Origin: Vespa crabro
Taxonomy: Eukaryota > Arthropoda > Insecta > Hymenoptera > Vespidae
Direction of reading: 5' to 3'
Length of the DNA stretch: 64,000 nt
Assembly: GCF_910589235.1 (NCBI RefSeq)
Contig: NC_060961.1
Location: 5,711,001-5,775,000, forward strand
Shown here: in pieces, positions 41,410 to 52,634 of the stretch
Layout of the letters: each line of letters opens with the position of its first letter
Numbering within the stretch: the stretch's first letter is position 1
The notes under the pieces: generated by a model
What the model saw: the letters and a program-made list of their open reading frames with translations, nothing else
Databases searched by the model: none
Told to the model about the DNA's origin: nothing
Made by a program: the position numbers and the translations under genes

Positions 41410-41535
41410 CTCCAAAAGTGTGGAACATAACCGGCCGGACATAATTCTCGACACTGACCGCACGGTGCACCTTGATAAACGGCATTGTTCGACGAGTAAC
41501 CACTTGAAGGGCTGTCCTGTCCCTGTGACAACATT
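41410..41535 (-). CDS. Single exon of a Prickle/Testin-like PET-LIM protein
   Basis: This 126-bp exon follows a consensus acceptor (TTTCTATCCAG) and ends at a consensus donor (GAG|GTGAGC). It reads A-ATG-TTG-TCA and encodes MLSQGQDSPSSGYSSNN, then GAPCGQCRELCPAGYVPHFWR, ending in phase 2. The pattern GAPC-x2-C-x3-C ending PHxWR resembles the Cys-rich segment just before the PET domain in vertebrate PRICKLE3 and TES, where it continues as a Lys-x-Cys-x2-Cys segment; the second Cys pair would then be on the next exon. Prickle proteins act in planar cell polarity and Testin in actin adhesion sites. Translation may start at this ATG or the exon may continue an upstream one. PET and LIM exons are not in the window, so the assignment rests on about 20 residues recalled from family knowledge. 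Confidence 0.65.
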
Positions 41536-43909
41536 CTGGATAGAAAAAAAAAAAGAAAAAAAAATGGGAAAAAAAAGAAAAGAAAGATTAGTTCCACAGA
41601 TTGAAACTGTAAAATCATTTAAAATAAAAAAAACAAATTATGCATTCGAATAATTCGATTGAAATTATTCCAGTAAAATTTCATACATTTCAATTCCACA
41701 ATCCCACGGTCATGCCGATTATATCATTACAATGATATAATTCATATATCATACGTTTAACGATAATATTAAACTATGCAGATAACTATGATAACGTGAA
41801 AAAAGAAAAGAAAAAAGAAAAAGAAAAAAGCAAAAATATTCGACGTTCTCCTGCTTTTTGATTTTTTTTTTTATCATCAATAAAAGTCTTAAAAAGATGA
41901 AGTCTGTTTAAACAACTGAATTCGTATCAATACTAATTGCGATTAATATAATTTTCTTTCAATACGACAATGATCTATAAGAGATATTTCTATATGAACA
42001 AGTTATTTCTTGTATCATTTTATCATCATGATTGATGTTATTGTTTTAACCATAAATAGCCTTCTTTTGAAGATCACATTAAGATCACCTTAATATTCTT
42101 TATCGGGAATTATATATTTTAATTGGATATTTTATATTATTGACATAGACACATATTCGAAAGACTATTAAATTTTTATATTTAGCACAAATCATTATCG
42201 ATAATTTATCGATAAATTTCAAAGTTAATATACCATTATGTACAAAGACCAGAATCTCCTGTATGACACGAAATATACATTTTCTAATGCTAATATGCCA
42301 ATATAATAATATAACTTTGAAACCTTTTCTAATCCAAAAAAAATTACTCAACAAATGAATATTCTACTATAAATTTTTTCAAGAACTCTCAAAGATATAA
42401 AAGAATATACAAATGAATATTTTCATATAAGAAATTGAAAGTGATCGTCATATGATCGTCGAATGATTGTACAAGGTCAAAACCAATGAGATCATCTTAT
42501 GTTTCCTACGTAGATAAAAAAAAATTCTTTTTGTATGAGTCACATTATTCCCTAAAATGCTACACGATATATATATATAAATTGATAATACTTTAAAATA
42601 TTTTCGCACCCCATTTAACATATATTAAATTAAAATAATTCGCGAGTTTGAATATACAGATGTTCGATGTAACATAAATAATTATTGCTATAGTTCGTAT
42701 ATAATAATAATAATAACAACGTGGTTAAGGAACGATAAACGCTCGTTATACATATCCACTTGTTATTACGTCGTAACGATCGTAATATGGGAAAATTATA
42801 AAGACCGGGAGAGATAGGAGCGTGACATTTTTCACCAAATTTATACGACATGCAATCCCCGAAGAGAAATTAATTAAAGGGCCCTATCTAATATGAGAAA
42901 ATAAAAGGAGGTAAGGGAAGAACGGGGGAGAGCGGGTTACGCCAACGGTGAATTAATAAAACTGAGGTCCGTAATTAACGAGTAAACGATGTCCCACCAT
43001 GCTCCACCGATCGTCATTGATTAAACGACACATACGATGTAATTATACCTCTCAAGCTAAATTTTATTACAGCGAAAATAGTTCTCGCGCCTCACTACAA
43101 TCTACTAGATCGAATCTCAAAATTCATCCTCTCTCTCTCTCTCTCTCTCTTTCCCTCTTTCTTTCTATCTCTCTGTGTATCTGTCTCTTTCTCTTACTAT
43201 GGATATAAATCATTTTCTTATCGAATATTAATGTCGATCTTTGATTTTTTTCCCTCTTACTACGCAAAAAAAACGATAATTCTTCATAAAGCAAGATGAA
43301 TGATCGAACTACGTTAAGAGGTTACTTTACTAGTATTTATTGGATTTCTATTAAACAGTAAAATAAAAAAAAAAAACTTTATCTACAATTTACCCCGATA
43401 ATTTTATTCTAAAGGCTCGTTTCATTCAATAAAACAAAATGTCGATGAGTATCTATAAATATTTTTTTGTTCTTCTTTTTTTTTTTTCTTAATCGTTGTC
43501 ATTAGTAAAATATATGATAGTTCATGATCACATATTAGACAATAATAAAGTAATAAATTACTCGTCGATGAGAAATATTATTTTTTAAGAAAATTTCATA
43601 AAAATTTATATATAATGATATAAAAATTATGAAATTTTCTCACTATTATCTATTCTTTTTCTTTTTTTTTTTTCTTTTTGTTTTGCATAATCAATAAATT
43701 ACTTAAATTACTTAAATCATCTAAAGCGTTCTAAGAGTTATCTAAAACGTTCATATCCCAAGACTTTATTAGTCGGCTTTAAATTAATATCATCGAAGTT
43801 ATCCATGCCGTGATACTGATTAAAAATAAGTAACTATCTATGAATTACAGTTAAATTAAAAGAAATAGAAACCATTTCAAATTACGTCTACACTATGTTA
43901 GATAACTTT

Positions 43910-43953
<44 letters not shown>

Positions 43954-44537
43954 GAAATGAGAACGAGAGTGAGTAAATGAACAAATGACGATTTAATATC
44001 TTCTATGGGGAAAGATGAATTAGAAACGTGTCTTACTAGCGGTAATTAGTAATTTTTTTCCATCGTTAACGTTAAGTATGCCGACATATGTTATACGTAG
44101 TAGATAATAGCATTGACGATAGCGTGATTCGCGGTATGTTAATGCCCACGTGATAGCCATACGTTTATGAGCATTTTCCCTCCGTGTACTTTATAATTCG
44201 CAAAACGACCAATTAACATTCTCCGAAAAGAGAAAGAAGATGAAGACGAAAAGACGAAGACGAAGACGTAAAAAAAGAAGAAGAAGAAGAAGAAGTAAGT
44301 GCTCTTAACGAGATCGAAATGCCTACTAAACTATCTAAACCATAATGTTTCGTTTTTGCTTACTCCCGAGACCTTTCGTAGAAAATTATCCGGATTGTTT
44401 CTGTTTTTTTTTTCTTTTTTCTTTTCTTTTCCTTTATCTGTTTTCGTCTTCTTTCGATCATTACGTTAATTTCGTAAAAATTCTTTTAAATCCTAATTGT
44501 TCTTGATAATACCTTTTTTAAAAACAAAACGAAAAAG

Positions 44538-44577
<40 letters not shown>

Positions 44578-45500
44578 GGAAAAAAAAAGGAAAACAGAAT
44601 ATTTCCGAAGAAATTCGTATTGTCATGCATCTCACGTTCAAATTTCTTCGCTATGACTACTTTCTCATGGAAACAGTAATATTGCTTTCACTTTTACACA
44701 TGGCCAGAAAAGAAACACGACGAAATATAATTCGCAATCAAAGTCCCTGGTAACTTTCTCGCGAGATAAAGACGTACGATATCCCGCTGTGTTCGGTTGC
44801 TCTCGAAGGATGCTTGCTTCTCTGTTAGCAGAGAGAAAGAGAGAAGAAGGCTCGAAGGTTCTCTCTCACTCTCTCTCTCTCCCTCTTTCTCTTTCTCTTT
44901 CTCTTTCTCTTTCTATCTATCTATTTATCTCTATCTTTCTTTCCGTAGAGCTGAAGCAAAACAAGTGTTCACGAAGTATTTATTATTTTACGTTTTCGTC
45001 TACGTTTTCGTTTACGTTGACAACAATAATAAAAATATAATAAATAAAAAATTAAAAGGACAAAGATTAAAAATATTCTTTTCTTTATGCGTAATAAATG
45101 AATCAACAAAGAATATCTATTGAAATAAATTTCTACGTTGTCACCATTGTGGAATTAAAATTAAATTTCGATAAAAAAATTTTCAATAAGAAATAATAAG
45201 TATATCTGTTAGCTTTCATCATTGTCATTGTACGAAACGTTTTTTTTTTCCTAATAATTATGATTAATATTTATGAATACTTTCCTTTGAGACAAGTAAT
45301 TTAAATGTTTAAGTAATCTACCATAAAAAAAAAAAAAGAGAAATAAAAAGAGAATAAAGAACAGAAGTTACATCGAATATTTTCTTCTTGAAACAAGATC
45401 AAATAAAAAAAAAAAATTATTCCAAATGCGTAACGCTCGATTGATTCGATAAATATATAATATCCATAGTATCTATGTAATGTACGTAAGTATAAATTCG
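41536..45500. other. AT-rich noncoding region
   Basis: No gene recognised. AT-rich with poly-T/poly-A runs (43913-43947 is nearly pure T), CT repeats at 43130-43152 and GA repeats at 44540-44571. If the minus-strand exon to the left has upstream exons, this would be intron between them and a promoter further right. Confidence 0.6.
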
Positions 45501-46719
45501 ACAGGTTAGTCTCGTTAGGTGCAAGCAGCAAAGAGGATCATCGATCGAGAGCATGCGCGTATGCGCTCATACTCGTGCCAAAGAAGAAGACGAAGAAGAA
45601 GAAGAAGAAGAAGAAGAGGAGGAGGAGGAGGAGGAGGAGGAGGAGGAGGAGAAGAAGGAGGACGAGGAAGAATAAGAAAAAGAAGGAAAGAAAATGGAAG
45701 AAAAGGAAAGAAGAGCTTACGTATCTACCTATTGCTTTCCTCCTCGTACCAGCCGAGAGATGCTGCGCCGGCAAATCGGAGCGCGCGTTACACGGAATCC
45801 TTTTACTCGAGTTCCCCCTCCCGCAAATTTCTCAGCTCCTCCCGAACGTTCTCCAGCACCTCCTCAACTACTACTACTACTACTACTACTAGTACTACTA
45901 CTACTACTTCGTCTCCTTCTTCTTCTTCTTCTTCTTCTTCTTCTTCTTCTTCTACTTTTTCCTCGTCTTCTGGTGGTCTCCCCTATGTAACAACAGCAAC
46001 AGCAGCAACGGCAGCAACAGTAACAGCAGGAACAACGACGTCGACGATAATTCCAAAAACAACGACTCGTTAAACGTCGATTACGTAGGATTCTTCTGAT
46101 ACTCTCTATCACTAATTTTTCACAAACAACCACGCACAAGCTCTTAATGTGAAACAACAGAACACCGCATTCACTAGCAGCACCACCTGCACATTCACAG
46201 GCACCTGCACCTGCATTAGCCAGCGAACGAAGAAGAAACGGCGAATCCTGGCGTCCCTTCGCTATGCGAGAGGATCGTCGTTGTTTAATCGTGAAGCTAG
46301 TGACCACCAAGAGAGACGACGACGACGTGAACGACAACGACAACGACGACAACGACAACGACAACGACCGGGATAACGAAAAGAGGGACAACGACGACGA
46401 AGACGATGGCATCCTCGCGACATCACCGTCCACTGCACTCTCGAGACGAGCTATCTCGCTCGCTCGCTCGCTCTCTCTCTTTCTCTCTCTCTCTCTCTTT
46501 TTCTCTTTCTCTGTTTCTCTTTCTCTTTCTCTCTCTCTTGCTCGCTTACTTGCTTCTTAACTCCTTTCTCCCTTCTTCCTGTCTTTGTCCCTTTCTCTTT
46601 CTCTTTTTCTCTTTCTCCTACCTTCTCTTCACCTTTTTTTCCTCTCGTCCCGTCCCTTTGATCCTTTTCTCCATCTCTCTCATTCTCTCTCTCATTCTCT
46701 CTCTCTCTCTTTCTCTCTC

Positions 46720-46761
<42 letters not shown>

Positions 46762-46933
46762 ACCGTAACGATAAAATCCGAACGACTAAAAAGCCCGGCC
46801 GCCGACTTTCACACGACCGGGGATCGACATTTACGATTTAAAGTTCGTTGCGTGCACGCAATTGACAGGATAAAGATATAGAGAAATGGGGGAGGGGGAG
46901 GGGAATGAAAAAAGAAGAAGAAGAAGAGAAAGG

Positions 46934-46971
<38 letters not shown>

Positions 46972-47126
46972 AGAGAGAAAATAAGGGAGAAGAAAGAAGA
47001 GATAACGAGGCATCGATTGGAAGTAACGAAAGGATCCTTTTTTTTCTGTTTCTTGATCCTTCTTTTTTCCTTCTTTCTTTTCTTTTCTTTTTCTTTCCTT
47101 TCCTTTCTTTTTACTTGACGAGAGTA

Positions 47127-47190
<64 letters not shown>

Positions 47191-47196
47191 GAATAA

Positions 47197-47237
<41 letters not shown>

Positions 47238-47760
47238 CAAAAGAAAAAAAAAAGAGTAGAGAGACAGAGTAATAGTAACCGAGAAACGAGAAAAAGATCA
47301 ACAAAAATTCTTCGGGATATCGGATTCGATGCTCCCACGATTCCGCGTCAACGCACGCGCGCACAGTCAAGAGACTCGAGCTGGACTGACCGCCGAGATG
47401 AGGCCCTTTTCTCCCCTCTCCTCCTTGTCCTTCTTCTTCTTCTTCTCTCTACTACCTCACCATCTCGGCCCGAAACCCCCGGCTCCCTTCACGCCCCCTC
47501 TCCTTTCGCTTCTTACCTTTCTTCCCCTTCTTCTCCATTCGCATGCCGCGGGCCCTTCTTCCTATATACGCTCTCCTCCTCCTCCTCCTCCTCTACACCT
47601 CTTCATCCACCTCTTACTCCTCTTATTCTTCCTCCTCCTCTAACTCCTTTTCTCCTCCTCTTCTTCTTCATTCTCCTCTTTATCCTCCCACCGTGACTCT
47701 TCACTCTAGCTTTCTCTCTTGGTTAGCAGACTCCTTTCATTCTTTTCCTTCTTCCTTGTC
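45501..47760. other. Higher-GC, triplet-repeat-rich block; possible minus-strand promoter/5' region
   Basis: The block contains an unusually varied set of triplet arrays: GAA (45581-45617), GGA (45617-45650), CTA (45867-45908), TTC (45914-45952), CAR/AAC-type CAGCAA (45971-46040), ACG/AAC (46315-46407) and TAA (47129-47234), plus CT arrays (46466-46550, 46680-46760) and CTC (47575-47640). Unlike its flanks it is rich in CpG. A GCATGCGCGTATGCGC segment (45552-45567) resembles two NRF1-type half sites. Frames on both strands remain open for 180-260 codons but translate to homopolymers. I call no gene; an alternative first exon of the minus-strand gene is possible but unproven. Confidence 0.5.
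47129..47234. repeat. (TAA)n trinucleotide microsatellite, about 106 bp
   Basis: Nearly perfect TAA/AAT array interrupted once by GAATAAGAA at about 47190. It is the longest triplet array in the window. Confidence 0.97.
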
Positions 47761-47793
47761 GATTCATTTCTCTCTTTCTCTCTCTCTCTCTCT

Positions 47794-47852
<59 letters not shown>

Positions 47853-49005
47853 TACACGGTACCTATAAAGCCGATGAATCTATCTTAGGTAAAGATATTA
47901 TATACACACGTGCAATTTACTGTACGTTCGTAACCTTTTTTTAAACGAAAGATAATATAGGACAACAATTGTTGCAAAGTAAATTGTAAAAAAGAAATAT
48001 CATAGATCATATGCTTCACATGTTGAATATGTAACAATGGCACAATATATGTAAATATTTTTTTTTATTTTATATTCTTTAATTTTTTGTTTTTTCTTTG
48101 TTTTTTCTTTTTTATAATTTATTAATTCATACTTTTATGATTCAATATTTAACATAAAATAAATGATATTAAACATAAAATAATATTTTGCATACTTTTC
48201 AAAGGTAATTAAATTTATATATATATATATATATAGTATATATTATATATATTATATATATATATATATACAAATTTATAAATATATATACAATGATTCT
48301 TTTATAAAATGACTTACGATTGTTATTTAGATTTGAAATTATACGAATAAATATTTTCTAGTATAAATATTCAATTCTACGGAAACAAATTTTTTTCTAA
48401 CGGAAACTAATAAAAGATACTTCAAGATATTTTTGTTTCTTCCTTCTTTTTTCATTTAATGGAATATATACTTCTCTTTTTTTTTTTGTAAAGCATATAA
48501 AACGTTCTCGTAACGATTTCAAAGACCTGTTTCGCAGACCGAAAATATTTACATATGTATATCTGAAGTCTATAACTAAAAAACAATAAATTGCCAATAT
48601 ATATATATATATATTTCATAAAATCGATATAACGTTCGTTGCAACATTGAATAATATCGTGACATGGATCGTTTGAATTGTTTAAAAAAAGAAAAAAAAA
48701 TATGACTAACACTACGTGAAAGAAAATAAAACGTTAACATGACCTTCAAGCTTTTTTAACTAGTTATATGGCAATTTCTTTTTTATTTTTAAATATTGCA
48801 TGACTAAGCTTATTTATTATTCACCTTAACAAAAACAGTCCGATATTGATTATTAATGACAACTTAAACGTTTAATTATCTATTACACCATATCAATATG
48901 CAATAACACCCAAGAACTAAAAGATGGAACCTAAGAAAATATCCAAACTTTATTACAAATTATATGTAATGTATATTGTTCAATAATATTCAATTTTATT
49001 ATTTA

Positions 49006-49021
49006 AAAGCGCGCGCTTTTT
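49006..49021. promoter_or_regulatory. Palindrome AAAAGCGCGCGCTTTT upstream of tafazzin
   Basis: Perfect self-complementary 16-mer with an alternating (GC)4 core, unusual in this AT-rich flank, and the first CpG cluster upstream of the tafazzin coding region. Its position suggests a promoter element; the role is inference. Confidence 0.35.
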
Positions 49022-49105
49022 AAAGATTAATATTGCGCATGGCCAACGAGGCGCTGTTTCCTTCTCATGTACGTCACGTTCGTGGTAAGCGATTTAATAT
49101 ACATA

Positions 49106-49160
<55 letters not shown>
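49106..49160. repeat. (AT)n microsatellite in tafazzin 5' flank
   Basis: Perfect AT array about 95 bp upstream of the first in-frame ATG of tafazzin (49254); it may lie in the promoter or 5' UTR. Confidence 0.95.
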
Positions 49161-49162
<2 letters not shown>

Positions 49163-49253
49163 CTTAGTAACGTGAATGATATCGAAACTCGTTTTATTTT
49201 TCCGATCGAATTAATAAAGAACTTTTTGTATCGTTTCATTAAAGACGAGTGTT

Positions 49254-49433
49254 ATGATTCGATCATCTCACGTGACGCACTTCATGAAAAATAGTGTGAA
49301 GTTGGCAGGAAGATGGCTGATCAGAATTACGAAAGAGTGGACAGTCCCTCGCGGGGATACCGCTTCCCATTCTCTCGCAGAACTACATTACTTCTCATTT
49401 CTTCGTTCACCGAAGTCAACGAAACGTAGCACT
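49254..49433 (+). CDS. In-frame N-terminal extension of tafazzin (alternative start)
   Basis: An ATG at 49254 opens 60 codons in frame with the tafazzin start at 49434, with no stop between. The first half (MIRSSHVTHFMKNSVKLAGR, then WLIRITKEW) is basic, nearly free of acidic residues and could form an amphipathic helix, like a mitochondrial presequence. The second half is Ser/Arg-rich. Longer tafazzin isoforms are known in insects, but whether this segment is translated or is 5' UTR cannot be told from sequence. Confidence 0.5.
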
Positions 49434-50656
49434 ATGATGTACGATATCAAGTGGATCATACCTAAACTTCGAACTCCAACGAGATTATGGAACATAGCGA
49501 GTAGCATAACCTTCGCTGCCGTTGGGATATTCTCAAAAATCATCATAGGTATGTGTCTGTTTCTATATATCATTTTATGACGCAGTATTATTTTTTAATG
49601 AATCATTTACGATCACTTTACATTTTATCTACATGTTGTATACTCTTAATATTTGTTTCTAGTTTCTTTTTTTTTTCTTTTCTTTTTTTTTTCTTTTTTT
49701 TTTCACCCGTTGTTGATTATGCTCGTACGAATTTTAAAAGGGTTATTACGAATAATTGATAATAAGTACTTTTAGATGATTCTGATTTTCTTTTATTCAT
49801 TAATGACTCAGTGCTTTCACTTGTTACAATAAATTTATTCCTTTTACTTTTATTTACTGTATATACATATATATATATCTTCTACGCTCTGAAAAATATA
49901 ACTTTTTTGACACGCAAAGTACCATTAAAATGTTTTTTACGTGTTACTTTCTTTCCAATTCACTGTCATTATGGAATATCATAAAAAATAAATTAAACGT
50001 AGTTAGTTGATAGAAGGTCATAAGTTTATCTTTCAGGAATAGGTTATCTTCTTTAAAAGGTTTTAACTATTATATGTAAATGAGTTATGCGTATGTCTGT
50101 CCTACGTGATTAGATAAAGGTAATTTTAATTTCTTCTTTATTTTATTACACATCTCTAATTTAATTTCTATTTTCATTAAAATTGATAACGTTTCGACAT
50201 ACTTTTTTTTTTTTTAGTAAAGAGAAAACTCATAAATATATTTTATATTTTATTATCTCATCTATATATAATTTGTATATAAATATTATTATAGTAAATA
50301 TAACAAATAATATAATAATGAATACGAATTAATTTTTGTTTTTTTTTCCACACATTAAAAGTACTGTAATACTATTATTTGATATTCTAAGAAGCATTCT
50401 AATGACGTCAGTATCGTCTGTGACAATAATTTTAAATTTAACATGTTAATCAGAAATTATTTTTAAATAATTATCATCGATTTTTTTTAATTTATTACTT
50501 TACTACATTTATTTTTTCTTATCAAAACGAAATCCTTATATATAACCTATATTATATATGTATATATAAAATATATAAATATATAATATATAATATATAT
50601 AATATATTATAAAAATTTCGTTTGAATAAGAAAAGAAATATATATATATATAATAT

Positions 50657-50724
<68 letters not shown>

Positions 50725-51174
50725 AATATAATTTTCTTAATAAAAATATTCTTTCATTAAGAATGGCTGAATAAAGCATTGGTCTACAACAAACATATCA
50801 TTAACCGGGCCTTAGATGAACGACCGAAAAATGTTCCTCTTATTACTGTCTCGAATCATCACAGTTGTTTCGACGATCCTGGTATATGGGGTAAGTTTGT
50901 ACCTTTATTTGTGTTACCGCAAAATATACGAAGCATCGACCGGTTCATCACTTATTCTGATTGCACAACGCATTTACATGTAACATAAAAATTTTTAATA
51001 AATTATGCATGCATAGATCCATATATAAATCATATTGTATTTATCATCTACTACGTACTAATAAATTATTTATTTTTCTTTTTTAAAGAAACACTTTAAT
51101 TATCTCTCTTTTTTTTATTTCTCCCGCCCCCCCTCTCTCTCTCTTACTTTTTTTTCTTTCTTTTTTCTCTCCCT

Positions 51175-51209
<35 letters not shown>

Positions 51210-52045
51210 CGTTTCTTCGTATTCTGAATATGCCCGCAAGCTCTCCCTCTGAGACATATATAATCTTTTCTTTCTCAGAATGACGTCGCTAATCGATCGA
51301 ATGAAAGAATTAAAGACAGAAAATCTCTGAACTCATTTAGCCACACTGGACCTGAGACATTTGCTGAATCGTCGTAGGATGAGATGGTCCCTCGCCGCAC
51401 ATGACATTTGTTTCACGAATGTTTGGCATTCCTACTTCTTTATGCTTGGCAAGTGCATACCTGTCGTACGAGGCAATGGTGTTTATCAGGAAGCTATTGA
51501 CTTCTGCATCGAAAAGCTGACTTCTGGGGATTGGATCCACGTGTTTCCTGAAGGAAAAGTCAACATGTTTAAGGAAAACATGAGGTCTATATATTTATCA
51601 TTTATCCATATGTATATACATAATTTAAATTGATGAAGAATAATCGCATAGAAAGTAATATTTGATTTTGTCCAGGTTGAAATGGGGTATTGGAAGATTG
51701 ATATTAGAATCCCCTGTTACACCTCTAGTAATTCCTATATGTCATCTTGGCATGGATCAAGTCCTTCCTAATGAGCCACCATATATGTTTAAAACGCGAA
51801 AAAAGGTTACCATGAATTATGGTAAACCCATAGATTTTAGTGAATTGTTGAGGAATTTAAAAGAAACTAAAGCAACAGAAGTAGAGGCCAGAAAAGCTAT
51901 CACTGATTGTATTCAGGAAGAACTTTTGAGGTAAAGCTTTTCTTTGACTTTTTCTTTTTCTTTCTTTTTTTCGTTTCTTTTTTTTAATTCTCCTGTAATT
52001 TACAGATTAAAGATAGCAACGGAAAAGCTTCATGAAAAATTATGA
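49434..52045 (+). CDS. Taz: Tafazzin, cardiolipin phospholipid-lysophospholipid transacylase
   Basis: Tafazzin remodels the acyl chains of cardiolipin in mitochondrial membranes. Five exons splice in frame: 49434-49548, 50762-50890, 51341-51584, 51676-51930 and 52006-52045 (261 codons with stop, 260 aa; the human short form is about 262). All introns are GT/AG; the third uses a weaker donor, GTCTAT. The acyltransferase motif HX4D is in NHHSCFDD (His71, Asp76), and the second motif is HVFPEGKVN (about 149-156). LKWGIGRL and IQEELLRLK near the end are family-typical. The hydrophobic N-terminus (ASSITFAAVGIFSKIII) corresponds to the membrane segment. I chose ATG 49434 because MMYDIKWIIP aligns with the human start; ATG 49254 would add 60 residues in frame. 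The 30-residue segment of human exon 5 is absent. It converges on PXK. Confidence 0.97.
50638..50722. repeat. (TA)n array in tafazzin intron 1
   Basis: Long AT array, interrupted only twice, ending 39 bp before exon 2. Together with 50550-50607 it makes about 170 bp of self-complementary AT sequence close to the acceptor. Confidence 0.95.
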
Positions 52046-52566
52046 CATCAAATTAAATTTCACAGATAATTTTTTCCTAGCCTTAATCGCCAGTTGCCGA
52101 TAAAAAAATGGAAAAGTATCGATAATGATATACAATTTAAATTTCACATATCATTTTACAAATATTAACGAAATGCAAAATTGGAGAAAAAAAAACCATT
52201 AATTAGTAATTATATAATTTCCATTATTTCTGGTTTTTTTTTTTTTTTTTTTTTTACTTTCTATATTTGTTGATTACAAAATTTGCATAATATTTATCAA
52301 TGCAAATTATAATTTATTTTTTCTTTTTTAATCAATTTAATAACACATACCACTGTGTACATATTTATGCCAATAATGACAAAAAGGCGAATGGAAAAAA
52401 TTTATCGATATATTTAATCAAAAGCTTCCTAAATAAACATTTCTTGAAGATGCAAGATGTAGATAATTTTGAAAATGCTATGACTTGTATTTTTAATATG
52501 ACTCCATGATTTAACATTTAGTTTAAGTTAAATTATTAAAACATCAATATATATATTACGTAAAAG

Positions 52567-52634
<68 letters not shown>

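Larger units (their letters stand above)
47761..49253. other. AT-rich upstream region of tafazzin
   Basis: AT-rich sequence with (AT)n at 47796-47850, 48218-48275 and 49106-49160. A 16-bp perfect palindrome AAAAGCGCGCGCTTTT lies at about 49006-49021, about 230 bp before the first in-frame ATG. A TTGCGCATGGCC motif follows. No TATA box could be picked out because of the AT repeats. Confidence 0.6.

Noticed and set aside
45519..46433. Long frames on both strands (184 and 189 codons) with poly-Arg, poly-Gly, poly-Thr and poly-Ser
   Set aside because: Each is explained by triplet arrays; no domain or splice structure.
46905..47696. 263-codon plus-strand open frame
   Set aside because: It is made of GA, TAA and CT arrays translating to Glu-Arg, Ile and Ser/Leu/Pro runs; both strands are open, as expected for repeats.
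50891..50988. Read-through of tafazzin exon 2 (KFVPLFVLPQNIRSID...)
   Set aside because: Lies beyond a strong GTAAGT donor and is absent from the family; joining to 51341 restores the conserved sequence.
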